Below, in pieces: positions 1-7,397 of a stretch of DNA of 64,000 bases. The notes under the pieces are model-generated. The model made no database searches. It saw nothing but the letters and a program-made list of their open reading frames with translations, and was not told the DNA's origin. Location: NCBI RefSeq assembly GCF_005116445.1, contig NZ_SWBQ01000001.1:372001-436000 (forward strand), in the 5' to 3' direction. The stretch's first letter is position 1. Each line of letters opens with the position of its first letter. Source of the stretch: Pedobacter frigoris (GTDB taxonomy: Bacteria > Bacteroidota > Bacteroidia > Sphingobacteriales > Sphingobacteriaceae). Position numbers and translations under genes: made by a program.

Positions 1-75
1 GAACTAAGCTACTTGTCGAGAGAAGTCCCACATAATGGAGTGTATACTTGAGGCTGTAAATTAAAAACAAAAATT

Positions 76-378
76 ATGGGAATTATAGAAGGTGGTAATA
101 TAAGGGGCCGGCGTAAGCCAGCTACACAGATGATGCTGATGGCTTACTGTCCCGGGGAAGAAAACGAGGATCTTGCTTATTATAAAACAGCGGGGGCGAA
201 GCGCAGTACCGGACATGATGAGCTTGAATTACCGGGTAATATGTCGGGTAAGTCAATGGAGCTATATATATCGGTGATCTCGGAAGACAGGAAGGAAGTA
301 GCGGATAGTAAGTATTTGGGTTTGTATCAATTTCCACTATCTTTGCCGCTCAATTTAATATCCCCTTTTTGTGATTAA
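76..378 (+). pseudogene. DUF6266-like protein, probably internally deleted
   Basis: A 100-residue frame. From about residue 18 it resembles the C-terminal half of DUF6266 proteins, which are common and unexplained in Sphingobacteriaceae (pattern LMAYCPG, then a GKSMELYI segment and VADSKYLG). The first residues (MGIIEGGN) resemble the usual DUF6266 start, but the roughly 100 residues that normally lie between the two parts are missing, because the family is usually near 200 residues. The last 20 residues do not look like the family end, and the stop overlaps the start of the next gene by 8 bases. I read it as an internally deleted remnant; a short functional version cannot be excluded. Confidence 0.45.
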
Positions 379-2005
379 TGTAAATAATATCTCCGTTTCA
401 TTTGGTGGAACTACTTTGTTCAGTGACGTAACCTTTTCGATTAACGAGAACGATAAAATAGCCCTGATGGGTAAAAATGGTGCAGGCAAGTCCACCATCT
501 TAAAAATAATTGCTGGTGCAGCTAAACCTACTTCAGGGAATGTAACCGGACCGAAAGATGCTGTAATTGCTTATTTACCGCAACATTTACTGACACAAGA
601 TAATGTAACGGTATTTGAAGAAACTTCGAAAGCTTTTCAAGAGATGAATCAAATGCAAAAGGAACTTGATGAGCTGAATGAGCAATTAACTATTCGGACC
701 GACTACGATACTGATGATTACATGAAGTTAATTGAGCGCGTGTCTGAGTTAAGTGAACAATTTTATTCTGTAGAGGAGGTCAATTACGATGCTGAGGTGG
801 AAAAAGTACTGAAAGGTTTAGGTTTTGAACGTAAAGACTTTACCCGGCAAACTTCTGAGTTTTCAGGCGGATGGCGCATGCGGATTGAGCTGGCCAAGAT
901 CTTATTAAAGAAACCTAATCTGATTTTGCTGGATGAGCCCACTAACCACATGGATATTGAAAGTATTCAATGGTTGGAAGATTTTTTAATGAACTCAGCC
1001 AAAGCGGTAATGGTGATCTCGCATGACCGGGCCTTTGTAGACAACATCACCAATCGTACCATCGAGGTGACCATGGGCAGGATATACGATTACAAAGCCA
1101 AATATAGCCACTACTTGCAGTTACGGGCCGACCGTCGCGTACACCAATTAAAAGCTCACGAAGAGCAACAACGTTTTATTGCCGACAACCAGGAATTTAT
1201 AGATCGATTCAAAGGCACTTACTCCAAAACCCATCAAGTGCAATCGCGCGTAAAAATGCTTGAAAAGTTGGAGGTCATAGAGATCGATGAAGTCGATACT
1301 TCGGCATTGCGTTTGAAGTTTCCACCTGCACCCCGTTCTGGAAAATATCCTGTGATGGTGGAAGATCTTACTAAAAAATATGGAGATCATGTAGTGTTCG
1401 AAAAAGCTGCAATGGTCATTGAACAAGGCGAGAAAGTAGCTTTTGTAGGTAAAAATGGAGAAGGTAAGTCGACCATGATAAAAGCTATTATGGGTGAGAT
1501 TGACTATGAAGGAAGTCTAAAAGTTGGCCATAATGCAAAGATTGGATACTTCGCACAAAACCAGGCAGCCTTGCTCGACGGCAATTTAACGGTGTTCGAA
1601 ACCATAGATCAAGTACCATTAAGCGATGGAAGCATAAAAATAAAAGACCTTTTAGGAGCCTTTATGTTTAGCGGCGACGATATCAACAAAAAAGTAAAGG
1701 TGCTTTCTGGTGGTGAGAAAACTCGTTTAGCAATGATTAAGTTGTTATTAGAACCAGTAAATTTATTAATCCTGGATGAGCCTACGAACCATTTGGACAT
1801 GAAGACCAAAGACATCATCAAAGAGGCCCTGCAGGATTTTGATGGTACCCTGATTTTGGTGTCGCACGACAGGGATTTCTTAGACGGAATGGCCCAAAAA
1901 GTATTCGAATTTGGTAATAAACGTGTTCGCGAACACTTTGAAGATATTAAGGGTTTCCTGGCTTACAAGAAAATGAGTAGCTTGAAAGAAATTGAGCAAA
2001 ACTAA
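371..2005 (+). CDS. ABC-F family ATPase (translation factor type)
   Basis: A 544-residue protein with two nucleotide-binding domains and no membrane segment, typical of ABC-F proteins that act on the ribosome rather than in transport. Walker A motifs are GKNGAGKST (34-42) and GKNGEGKST (from about 360). The signature loops are FSGGWRMR and LSGGEKTRL, and both Walker B motifs read ILLDEPTNH or LILDEPTNH. A charged linker lies between the domains at about 235-320, where ABC-F proteins carry the P-site tRNA interaction motif. The start is GTG at 371, chosen because the family begins MINVNNIS; the ATG a few codons on is out of frame. It overlaps the preceding frame by 8 bases. It is closest to the YbiT/EttA-like group; an antibiotic-resistance role cannot be judged. 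Confidence 0.93.
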   Translation: MINVNNISVSFGGTTLFSDVTFSINENDKIALMGKNGAGKSTILKIIAGAAKPTSGNVTGPKDAVIAYLPQHLLTQDNVTVFEETSKAFQEMNQMQKELDELNEQLTIRTDYDTDDYMKLIERVSELSEQFYSVEEVNYDAEVEKVLKGLGFERKDFTRQTSEFSGGWRMRIELAKILLKKPNLILLDEPTNHMDIESIQWLEDFLMNSAKAVMVISHDRAFVDNITNRTIEVTMGRIYDYKAKYSHYLQLRADRRVHQLKAHEEQQRFIADNQEFIDRFKGTYSKTHQVQSRVKMLEKLEVIEIDEVDTSALRLKFPPAPRSGKYPVMVEDLTKKYGDHVVFEKAAMVIEQGEKVAFVGKNGEGKSTMIKAIMGEIDYEGSLKVGHNAKIGYFAQNQAALLDGNLTVFETIDQVPLSDGSIKIKDLLGAFMFSGDDINKKVKVLSGGEKTRLAMIKLLLEPVNLLILDEPTNHLDMKTKDIIKEALQDFDGTLILVSHDRDFLDGMAQKVFEFGNKRVREHFEDIKGFLAYKKMSSLKEIEQN

Positions 2006-2031
2006 GTAAAGAAGATTGGGTTTTTAATGTC

Positions 2032-2604
2032 ATGTATCAAAATTTTGTAAGCCATCTTAAAAAATACATTTCATTAACTGATGATGAAGTGGTACTGCTT
2101 TTATCGAGTGTAAAACCGTTAGACATTAAGAAGAAGGATTTTCTAATCAAAGAGGGTCAGATCTGTAAGGCCAACTATTTTGTTGAACAAGGCTTACTCA
2201 GAATGTTTTTCATCAATAACAAAGGGATTGAGCAAACCACACAATTTGCTTTAGAAAACTGGTGGATAGCTGATTACATGAGCTTAATCACACAGAATAA
2301 CTCTCATTTTTATATCCAGGCGGTGGAGACTTCAACAATTATAGCTGTTGAACATCATAAACAAGACGAATTGCTCAAACAAATCCCACAGCTTGAACGC
2401 TATTTTATGTTGATGATGCAACGTGCCTACGCTGCAGCGCAGATGCGGGTTAAGTACTTTCATGTGTATTCTAAAGAAGAAAATTATCGGCAGTTTGTAA
2501 GCTTATTTCCCGATTTTGTTCAGCGCATCCCTCAATATATGCTGGCTTCTTATCTGGGGCTCACCCCGGAATATGTGAGTGAATTGCGAAAAAAACAACT
2601 GTAG
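2032..2604 (+). CDS. Crp/Fnr family transcriptional regulator
   Basis: 190 residues, the usual length of the compact Bacteroidota Crp/Fnr proteins. The N-terminal part is a cyclic-nucleotide-binding type beta-barrel (the segment around KKDFLIKEGQICK is the typical strand pair). A dimer helix follows at about 120-145, and the C-terminal helix-turn-helix ends in LGLTPEYVSELRKKQ. No Fnr-type cysteine cluster is seen, so oxygen sensing through an iron-sulfur cluster is unlikely; the effector is unknown. It lies 26 bases after the ABC-F gene and 77 bases before the AhpD-like gene, whose promoter contains a palindrome well placed for a class II activator. Confidence 0.9.
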   Translation: MYQNFVSHLKKYISLTDDEVVLLLSSVKPLDIKKKDFLIKEGQICKANYFVEQGLLRMFFINNKGIEQTTQFALENWWIADYMSLITQNNSHFYIQAVETSTIIAVEHHKQDELLKQIPQLERYFMLMMQRAYAAAQMRVKYFHVYSKEENYRQFVSLFPDFVQRIPQYMLASYLGLTPEYVSELRKKQL

Positions 2605-2611
2605 TTCATTT

Positions 2612-2627
2612 CTTAAACCAGTTTAAG
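2612..2627. promoter_or_regulatory. 16-bp palindrome, candidate Crp/Fnr operator
   Basis: CTTAAAC-CA-GTTTAAG, two perfect 7-base arms with a 2-base centre. Its centre lies about 42 bases upstream of the start point predicted from the TAnnTTTG box at 2649-2656. That is the usual place for a class II Crp/Fnr activator, and a Crp/Fnr gene lies immediately upstream. The link to that protein is inferred. Confidence 0.5.
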
Positions 2628-2648
2628 TTTTTAAAAGAAGCATCGATT

Positions 2649-2656
2649 TATCTTTG
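2649..2656 (+). promoter_or_regulatory. Bacteroidota -7 promoter box of the AhpD-like gene
   Basis: TATCTTTG matches the Bacteroidota -7 consensus TAnnTTTG and lies 26 bases before the ATG at 2682. No good TTG -33 element is seen at the right distance, which would fit activator-dependent transcription. Confidence 0.5.
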
Positions 2657-2681
2657 ATCTATCATTTTAAACATCAAAGAA

Positions 2682-3122
2682 ATGGAAAAAAGAATAAATA
2701 TTGCAGAAATAGAACCAGCAGCTTATAAAGCTCTACTCGGTGTGGAAAACTATCTGGCTACCACTTCCATTAGCCATACATTGAAGGAATTGATCAAGAT
2801 TAGGGCATCCCAAATAAACGGATGTGCTTTTTGTATCAATATGCATACTGCAGATGCCCGAAAACAAGGTGAAACAGAACAAAGAATTTATTTGTTGAAT
2901 GCCTGGAGGGAAGTTGATGGACTTTACACAGCAGAAGAAAGAGCTGTTTTGGCTTTAACAGAGGAAATGACTTTAATTGCAAATGGGGGTGTGTCAGAGA
3001 AAACCTATCAGACCGCAAAATCCTTTTTTGATGACAACCAATTGGCACATATCATGGTAGCCATTATTGCCATCAACGGCTGGAATAGAATGAGTGTTGC
3101 TACGCAAACACAGCCTGCCTGA
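2682..3122 (+). CDS. Carboxymuconolactone decarboxylase family protein (AhpD-like)
   Basis: A 146-residue all-helical protein of the CMD/AhpD superfamily. The redox-active motif is C48-A-F-C51 with H55 (GCAFCINMH), the CxxCxxxH signature of alkylhydroperoxidase-like members, so peroxide or thiol redox chemistry in the cytoplasm is more likely than decarboxylation. The gene stands alone after the Crp/Fnr regulator and has its own promoter box. A bidirectional terminator separates it from the convergent hydrolase gene. In many Bacteroidota this gene type is paired with a Crp/Fnr regulator, which fits a stress-response role. The substrate is unknown. Confidence 0.9.
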   Translation: MEKRINIAEIEPAAYKALLGVENYLATTSISHTLKELIKIRASQINGCAFCINMHTADARKQGETEQRIYLLNAWREVDGLYTAEERAVLALTEEMTLIANGGVSEKTYQTAKSFFDDNQLAHIMVAIIAINGWNRMSVATQTQPA

Positions 3123-3156
3123 TAGCCAAATAAGTTTTTATGCAGCAGAAATAAAA

Positions 3157-3191
3157 GGGGTGCCCGAACATACCTTCTCGGACACCCTTTA
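3157..3191. terminator. Bidirectional intrinsic terminator
   Basis: A stem of GGGTG-CCGA type arms pairing with TCGG-CACCC across a loop of about ten bases, flanked by A-rich sequence on the left and T-rich sequence on the right. It serves the AhpD-like gene and the convergent CocE/XPDP gene. Nearly the same hairpin occurs at 47030-47060 in the other orientation. Confidence 0.8.
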
Positions 3192-3193
3192 AA

Positions 3194-5041
3194 TTATTTA
3201 GTCGCTTTTTCGAATGCATTTAGTCCGCCAACAACAGGCAATGTAAGCGTAGTGCCATTCAAATCGATGGTTATTTCTGTACCTGCTTTAGGCCAAAGCG
3301 TAAATTCCTTATCGCTTGAAAAGATCATTAAGCCAATTTGTTTCCCTGCCGGGATGATCTGATCATCAGGCTGAAGGCTGAACTTTAGGTCATAAAATTT
3401 CCCTGGTACCAATGGTGCGCTTTTAGTGAGCGATTTGTTGTTCTGAGGATCTGCCCAGCCTCTTGTAATTACATTGTCCATTAACCTAACCGTTTGACCC
3501 TGACTCCAGGGAAGGGCAACCAGCCAGACTGAAAAATTAGCAGCAGGCTTACTGCTCGCTAACTTAACTGTAACCTGAGTAAGGCCCGACAGGTGGACAG
3601 CCTCTTTCAACACCGGAGTTACATATAATAAGCGGTGATCTGACTTTTCCGCTTTAGCAAGGTCGCTGCCTGAAAATGTTACATCATCAATCAGCTTTTC
3701 TGACGGTTGCTTAACTGGTTTGGTAGTAGAGAGTTTGCCAGAGGTTATTCCCCCTGCTCCAGGATAAAGTTTTACATCAGCAGCGGCCGGGTTGGGATAG
3801 TCTGCATACGAGGTTGGATTATTGGCCGGCTCATTTTCTCTTACAATCCATGCTTTCGGATCTTTTTCTACCCCGTTCTCTATTCCAAATAAATAACGTG
3901 TAAACCACCTGTTCATCATTTTCATTGGAGGTGGGCCACCATGTCCGCCCTGGTGGTAATAGATCTGCACAGGTAAGCCTTTTGCTTCTGCAGCTTTGTA
4001 AATGCGGTAACTATGTTCCGGCATCACGTTCCAGTCGTTAAAACCATGCGACATCAGCAATGCTGCTTTCATTGGTTTCATTGCATTCAGATAATCTCTT
4101 CCTGCCCAAAAATCATTGTAATCGCCTGTAACACGATCCATTCCTTTTGCCATTTCACCATCTCTGAAGGTCTTGTCGCCGTAGGCTCTTTTATCTTCAG
4201 CTCCACTGTGGATGAAATCGTATAATACGTCAACATCTTCACCTAAATATCCGCCTGGGCTTCTAACCAATCCGTTTGAGCGGTAGTAATGGTAGTAAGA
4301 AGTATTGGGTGCGACAGGTATAATTGCTTTTAACCCTTCAACACCAGTAGTTGCGGCCGCGAGCGGAAGCGTACCGTTATAGGAAGTGCCTGTCATGCCT
4401 ACATTTCCTGTGCTCCAGTATGCTTTAACTTTCTCATTTCCGTCAGGAGCGGTATATCCGTTGTCTTTTCCTGAAAGCCATTCGATGACAGCTTTGGGGG
4501 CCAGGGATTCATTAATTCCCCCAACCGTTGGTGATCCTTGAGAAAGCCCTGTTCCCGGGGATTCTGAATGGACAATGATGAAACCCCTCTTTACCCATTC
4601 TCTGATTAGCGAATTTGAAATGATAGGTCTGGCACCTGTCCGTATTACGGTAGGGTGTAAATGTGCAATAGGCGGTTTTTCGCCGACTTCATGTTTTACA
4701 TCCCAAAAGGTTCCAGGGGCATTGCCTGCTGTTCCGGAATAGTATGGACTGGTTTCGTAAATGACAGGCAGCTTTAGGCCTTCTGTTTCAGTTTGGAAGG
4801 GGCGGGTGATGCTTACATGCATGCGGTCAGGCTTTCCATCGCCATCAGTATCAAATGTGGTTTCTACCCATAGGTCGTGGCGGATCCATTTATCGGGGGT
4901 GTCAAATGAGGTGACAATCTGGGCTTCACCATCTTTGAAAACCGGTGCTGCTTTTTCCTGGGCAAAAGCTTGAGGGAGTGTTGTAAATAAAGAAAGTGAT
5001 AAGAAAAGATACTTGCTTTTCTTCAGGTGGAGGTTGATCAT
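3194..5041 (-). CDS. CocE/NonD family hydrolase (X-Pro dipeptidyl-peptidase type)
   Basis: 615 residues with a clear signal peptide (cleavage near AFA-QEK, residue 27), so it is periplasmic or surface exposed. The alpha/beta-hydrolase fold is of the S15/CocE type: nucleophile S220 in GMTGTSYNG, acid D336 in SHGFNDW, base H367 in YYHQGGHGG. A C-terminal jelly-roll domain occupies about 420-600, as in X-Pro dipeptidyl-peptidases. Members cleave X-Pro dipeptides from peptide N-termini or hydrolyse acyl esters and amides; sequence alone does not decide which. It is monocistronic and ends at a bidirectional terminator. Confidence 0.92.
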   Translation of the reverse strand: MINLHLKKSKYLFLSLSLFTTLPQAFAQEKAAPVFKDGEAQIVTSFDTPDKWIRHDLWVETTFDTDGDGKPDRMHVSITRPFQTETEGLKLPVIYETSPYYSGTAGNAPGTFWDVKHEVGEKPPIAHLHPTVIRTGARPIISNSLIREWVKRGFIIVHSESPGTGLSQGSPTVGGINESLAPKAVIEWLSGKDNGYTAPDGNEKVKAYWSTGNVGMTGTSYNGTLPLAAATTGVEGLKAIIPVAPNTSYYHYYRSNGLVRSPGGYLGEDVDVLYDFIHSGAEDKRAYGDKTFRDGEMAKGMDRVTGDYNDFWAGRDYLNAMKPMKAALLMSHGFNDWNVMPEHSYRIYKAAEAKGLPVQIYYHQGGHGGPPPMKMMNRWFTRYLFGIENGVEKDPKAWIVRENEPANNPTSYADYPNPAAADVKLYPGAGGITSGKLSTTKPVKQPSEKLIDDVTFSGSDLAKAEKSDHRLLYVTPVLKEAVHLSGLTQVTVKLASSKPAANFSVWLVALPWSQGQTVRLMDNVITRGWADPQNNKSLTKSAPLVPGKFYDLKFSLQPDDQIIPAGKQIGLMIFSSDKEFTLWPKAGTEITIDLNGTTLTLPVVGGLNAFEKATK

Positions 5042-5109
5042 ACTTTTATTTTTGATAAGTACGGCTAATATAAAGAATCCAGTCCTGTAAATTTATATAT
5101 TTAGCTATC

Positions 5110-5685
5110 ATGCAAAAGGAAACAGAAACTTTTTGTCCTGCAAACAGGCAGGAATGGCGACAATGGCTGGAGGAAAACCATCGCTTAAAGCAATCGGTAT
5201 GGCTTGTTCAATATAAGCAAAAATCATCCAGACCAAGTCTTTCCTGGAGCGACTCTGTAGATGAAGCGCTTTGTTTTGGTTGGATCGACAGTACCAGAAG
5301 AACGATAGATGAAGATAGTTTCGTACAGGTATTTACTAAGCGAAAGCCCAATAGCAATTGGTCGAAGATCAATAAAGCAAAAATCACGAGGCTAATGGAA
5401 GAAGGACTGATGACTAAGGCTGGGCTTGAAAGTGTTGAGGTAGCTAAACAAAATGGGTCGTGGACAATTTTAGATGAGGTTGAAGAACTCAATATCCCGG
5501 AAGATCTGGAAAAAGCTTTCCTGGATAAACCAGGTTCGAAAGAATTCTTTTTAAGCTTGAGCAAGTCGGTCAAAAAGATTATTTTACAATGGGTGGTACT
5601 TGCCAAAAGACAGGAAACCAGAGAAAAAAGAATTGCCGAGACCGTAACCTGCGCGGCAAAGAAACAGAGGCCCAACAATTTCTAG
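5110..5685 (+). CDS. YdeI/OmpD-associated family protein
   Basis: 191 residues, cytoplasmic, with no signal peptide. The N-terminal part (EWRQWLEENH, then a WSDSVDEALCFGWIDS segment) and the basic C-terminus with the E-K-R-I repeat match the YdeI/OmpD-associated family seen across Bacteroidota. The molecular function is not known; some relatives are linked to protection against peptides or bacteriocins, which cannot be judged here. The gene is divergent from the CocE hydrolase across a 68-base region and is probably a single-gene unit. Confidence 0.85.
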   Translation: MQKETETFCPANRQEWRQWLEENHRLKQSVWLVQYKQKSSRPSLSWSDSVDEALCFGWIDSTRRTIDEDSFVQVFTKRKPNSNWSKINKAKITRLMEEGLMTKAGLESVEVAKQNGSWTILDEVEELNIPEDLEKAFLDKPGSKEFFLSLSKSVKKIILQWVVLAKRQETREKRIAETVTCAAKKQRPNNF

Positions 5686-5786
5686 TCTTCTGGTTTGTTA
5701 AGGTAAATTTTACTTCCTAGGTTTTTGAAAGTATAGTGTTAAATTTGATAGCTTATTGTTGTCTTATTGCGTAGCAACCTTTATTC

Positions 5787-7091
5787 ATGCCGAAATTCAA
5801 GCTTAGGAGCACCAGTGATCAATCATTAAATGAAAAAAATACCTTTTGGTCTGAGCTGATAGGCAGTCCGGAGGTGTTTTCCTTAGAAAGCAGGATATTC
5901 CATTCCATCAGTATATGTTTGATCATCCTTATGGGTGTATACATTCCTTATAATTTGTATGCAGGTCTTTATATCGGTTCCTTGTCTGCCCTTATATTTG
6001 GTTCGTTCTTTTTTTACCAGTATTACTATTCCAGATTTTATGGACGTCCTCACAGCAATACGCTCTTTGGATTAATAGGGATCCTGATTTTAGGAATCAA
6101 TTATTTCACCAATTCGGGGATTCACGGCTCTACCGATTTAATATGGCCGGCTTACCTATTACTTGTGTTCGCGATTTCCCCGTACAATCAGCATATCCGA
6201 TGGTTGATTGTGTATCTATTGTGCTTTTTAATACTGCACGTTGTTGAGTTTTATTATCCTTCTTTGGTAAAACACCCCTTCAGCTTAGGTCAGGGTCAAT
6301 TTATAGACAGGATTACGGCATTTCCGATTCCTGTGGTTGCAATTTATATCATCATTAAATTCATCAGGAGGAGTTATGATAAAGAAAGAAAGGCAACTGA
6401 AGAAAAGACACTGGCTATACAGACATTAATGTCTGTCATATCACACGATATCAGAACACCGTTGACAAATATTCAGGGATACCTGGAGTTATTGAGTGAA
6501 AATGATATCAATGTCACAGAGCGGCCTGCACTGGAAAAAGCATTGCTTAAATCTACAAACAATACAGTGGAAATGCTTTCCAATCTGTTGCACTGGTCAA
6601 AATCACAAATGGAGGGGCCTAACGTACATCTGGTAGAAGTAAATTTACTTAAAGCACTGACCAGTACCCTGGAAATGGAGAAAATGCATGCATTAGAAAA
6701 GGATATATCCTTACATTATGGAATCGCTGAAGAACTGAAAGTCATTGCTGATGTAGATATGCTTCAATTGGTGATACGCAACCTGATCAGTAACGCCATA
6801 AAATTTACACCTCAGGGAGGGTCAATAGCTGTCAAAGCCCAGCTGATGTCGGGCGAATGCAAAATAACAGTTACTGATAATGGGAAGGGCATTCCGAAAG
6901 ATAAGCAGAATGAAATCTTTTCCATTAAGTCATCGTCTACTTTTGGTACGAATAACGAAAAGGGAGTTGGTTTAGGTCTGGTTTTATGCAAGGAGTTCAT
7001 CGAGCGACAGGGGGGAAGAATAGGTTTTGAAAGCGATTTTGGAACTGGTTCCAGCTTTTTCATTTTTCTGCCAGTGCAGCCCGGCACATAA
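5787..7091 (+). CDS. Sensor histidine kinase, orphan
   Basis: 434 residues. The N-terminal half is a membrane domain of about six helices (35-195) with short loops, so the stimulus is probably sensed in or near the membrane. The phosphorylated His is H220 in ISHDIRTPL. The ATPase domain follows, with the N box NLISNAIKFTP, the G1 box DNGKGIP and the G2 motif GVGLGL. No response regulator is adjacent on either side, so the partner is encoded elsewhere. It has a free-standing position between the YdeI-like gene and a 306-base gap. Confidence 0.92.
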   Translation: MPKFKLRSTSDQSLNEKNTFWSELIGSPEVFSLESRIFHSISICLIILMGVYIPYNLYAGLYIGSLSALIFGSFFFYQYYYSRFYGRPHSNTLFGLIGILILGINYFTNSGIHGSTDLIWPAYLLLVFAISPYNQHIRWLIVYLLCFLILHVVEFYYPSLVKHPFSLGQGQFIDRITAFPIPVVAIYIIIKFIRRSYDKERKATEEKTLAIQTLMSVISHDIRTPLTNIQGYLELLSENDINVTERPALEKALLKSTNNTVEMLSNLLHWSKSQMEGPNVHLVEVNLLKALTSTLEMEKMHALEKDISLHYGIAEELKVIADVDMLQLVIRNLISNAIKFTPQGGSIAVKAQLMSGECKITVTDNGKGIPKDKQNEIFSIKSSSTFGTNNEKGVGLGLVLCKEFIERQGGRIGFESDFGTGSSFFIFLPVQPGT

Positions 7092-7397
7092 CCGCTGGTA
7101 AATCGTAAGAAAATCCATCTTTTCAGTCGAATATCCCATTTGAATTTTTGAATCGCTTCCCTAGCTTTAAAACTTAGGATTGTCCGTAGCTGGTATGCTA
7201 AATCACAGTTTATTATTTATGATAAGTAACATACTTTGTGTGTTTTGTCATAATAGTCCCTGTTTTGGATAATATAGTGTCAGTAACGGACAAGTACCTT
7301 GTAGTGATGCGCTAAATAAAGTTTTAATTTTAACTTATGGTCAGGAGATACCACACAATCCCTGACTGATAAATGAAACCAGATATCGAATGCCCTT
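7092..7397. other. Intergenic region upstream of the PSD1 gene
   Basis: 306 bases without a gene. I see no hairpin followed by T residues and no clean TAnnTTTG box. TACCTTG at about 7295 is the closest promoter-like match. It must hold the promoter of the 7.4-14 kb operon. Confidence 0.4.
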
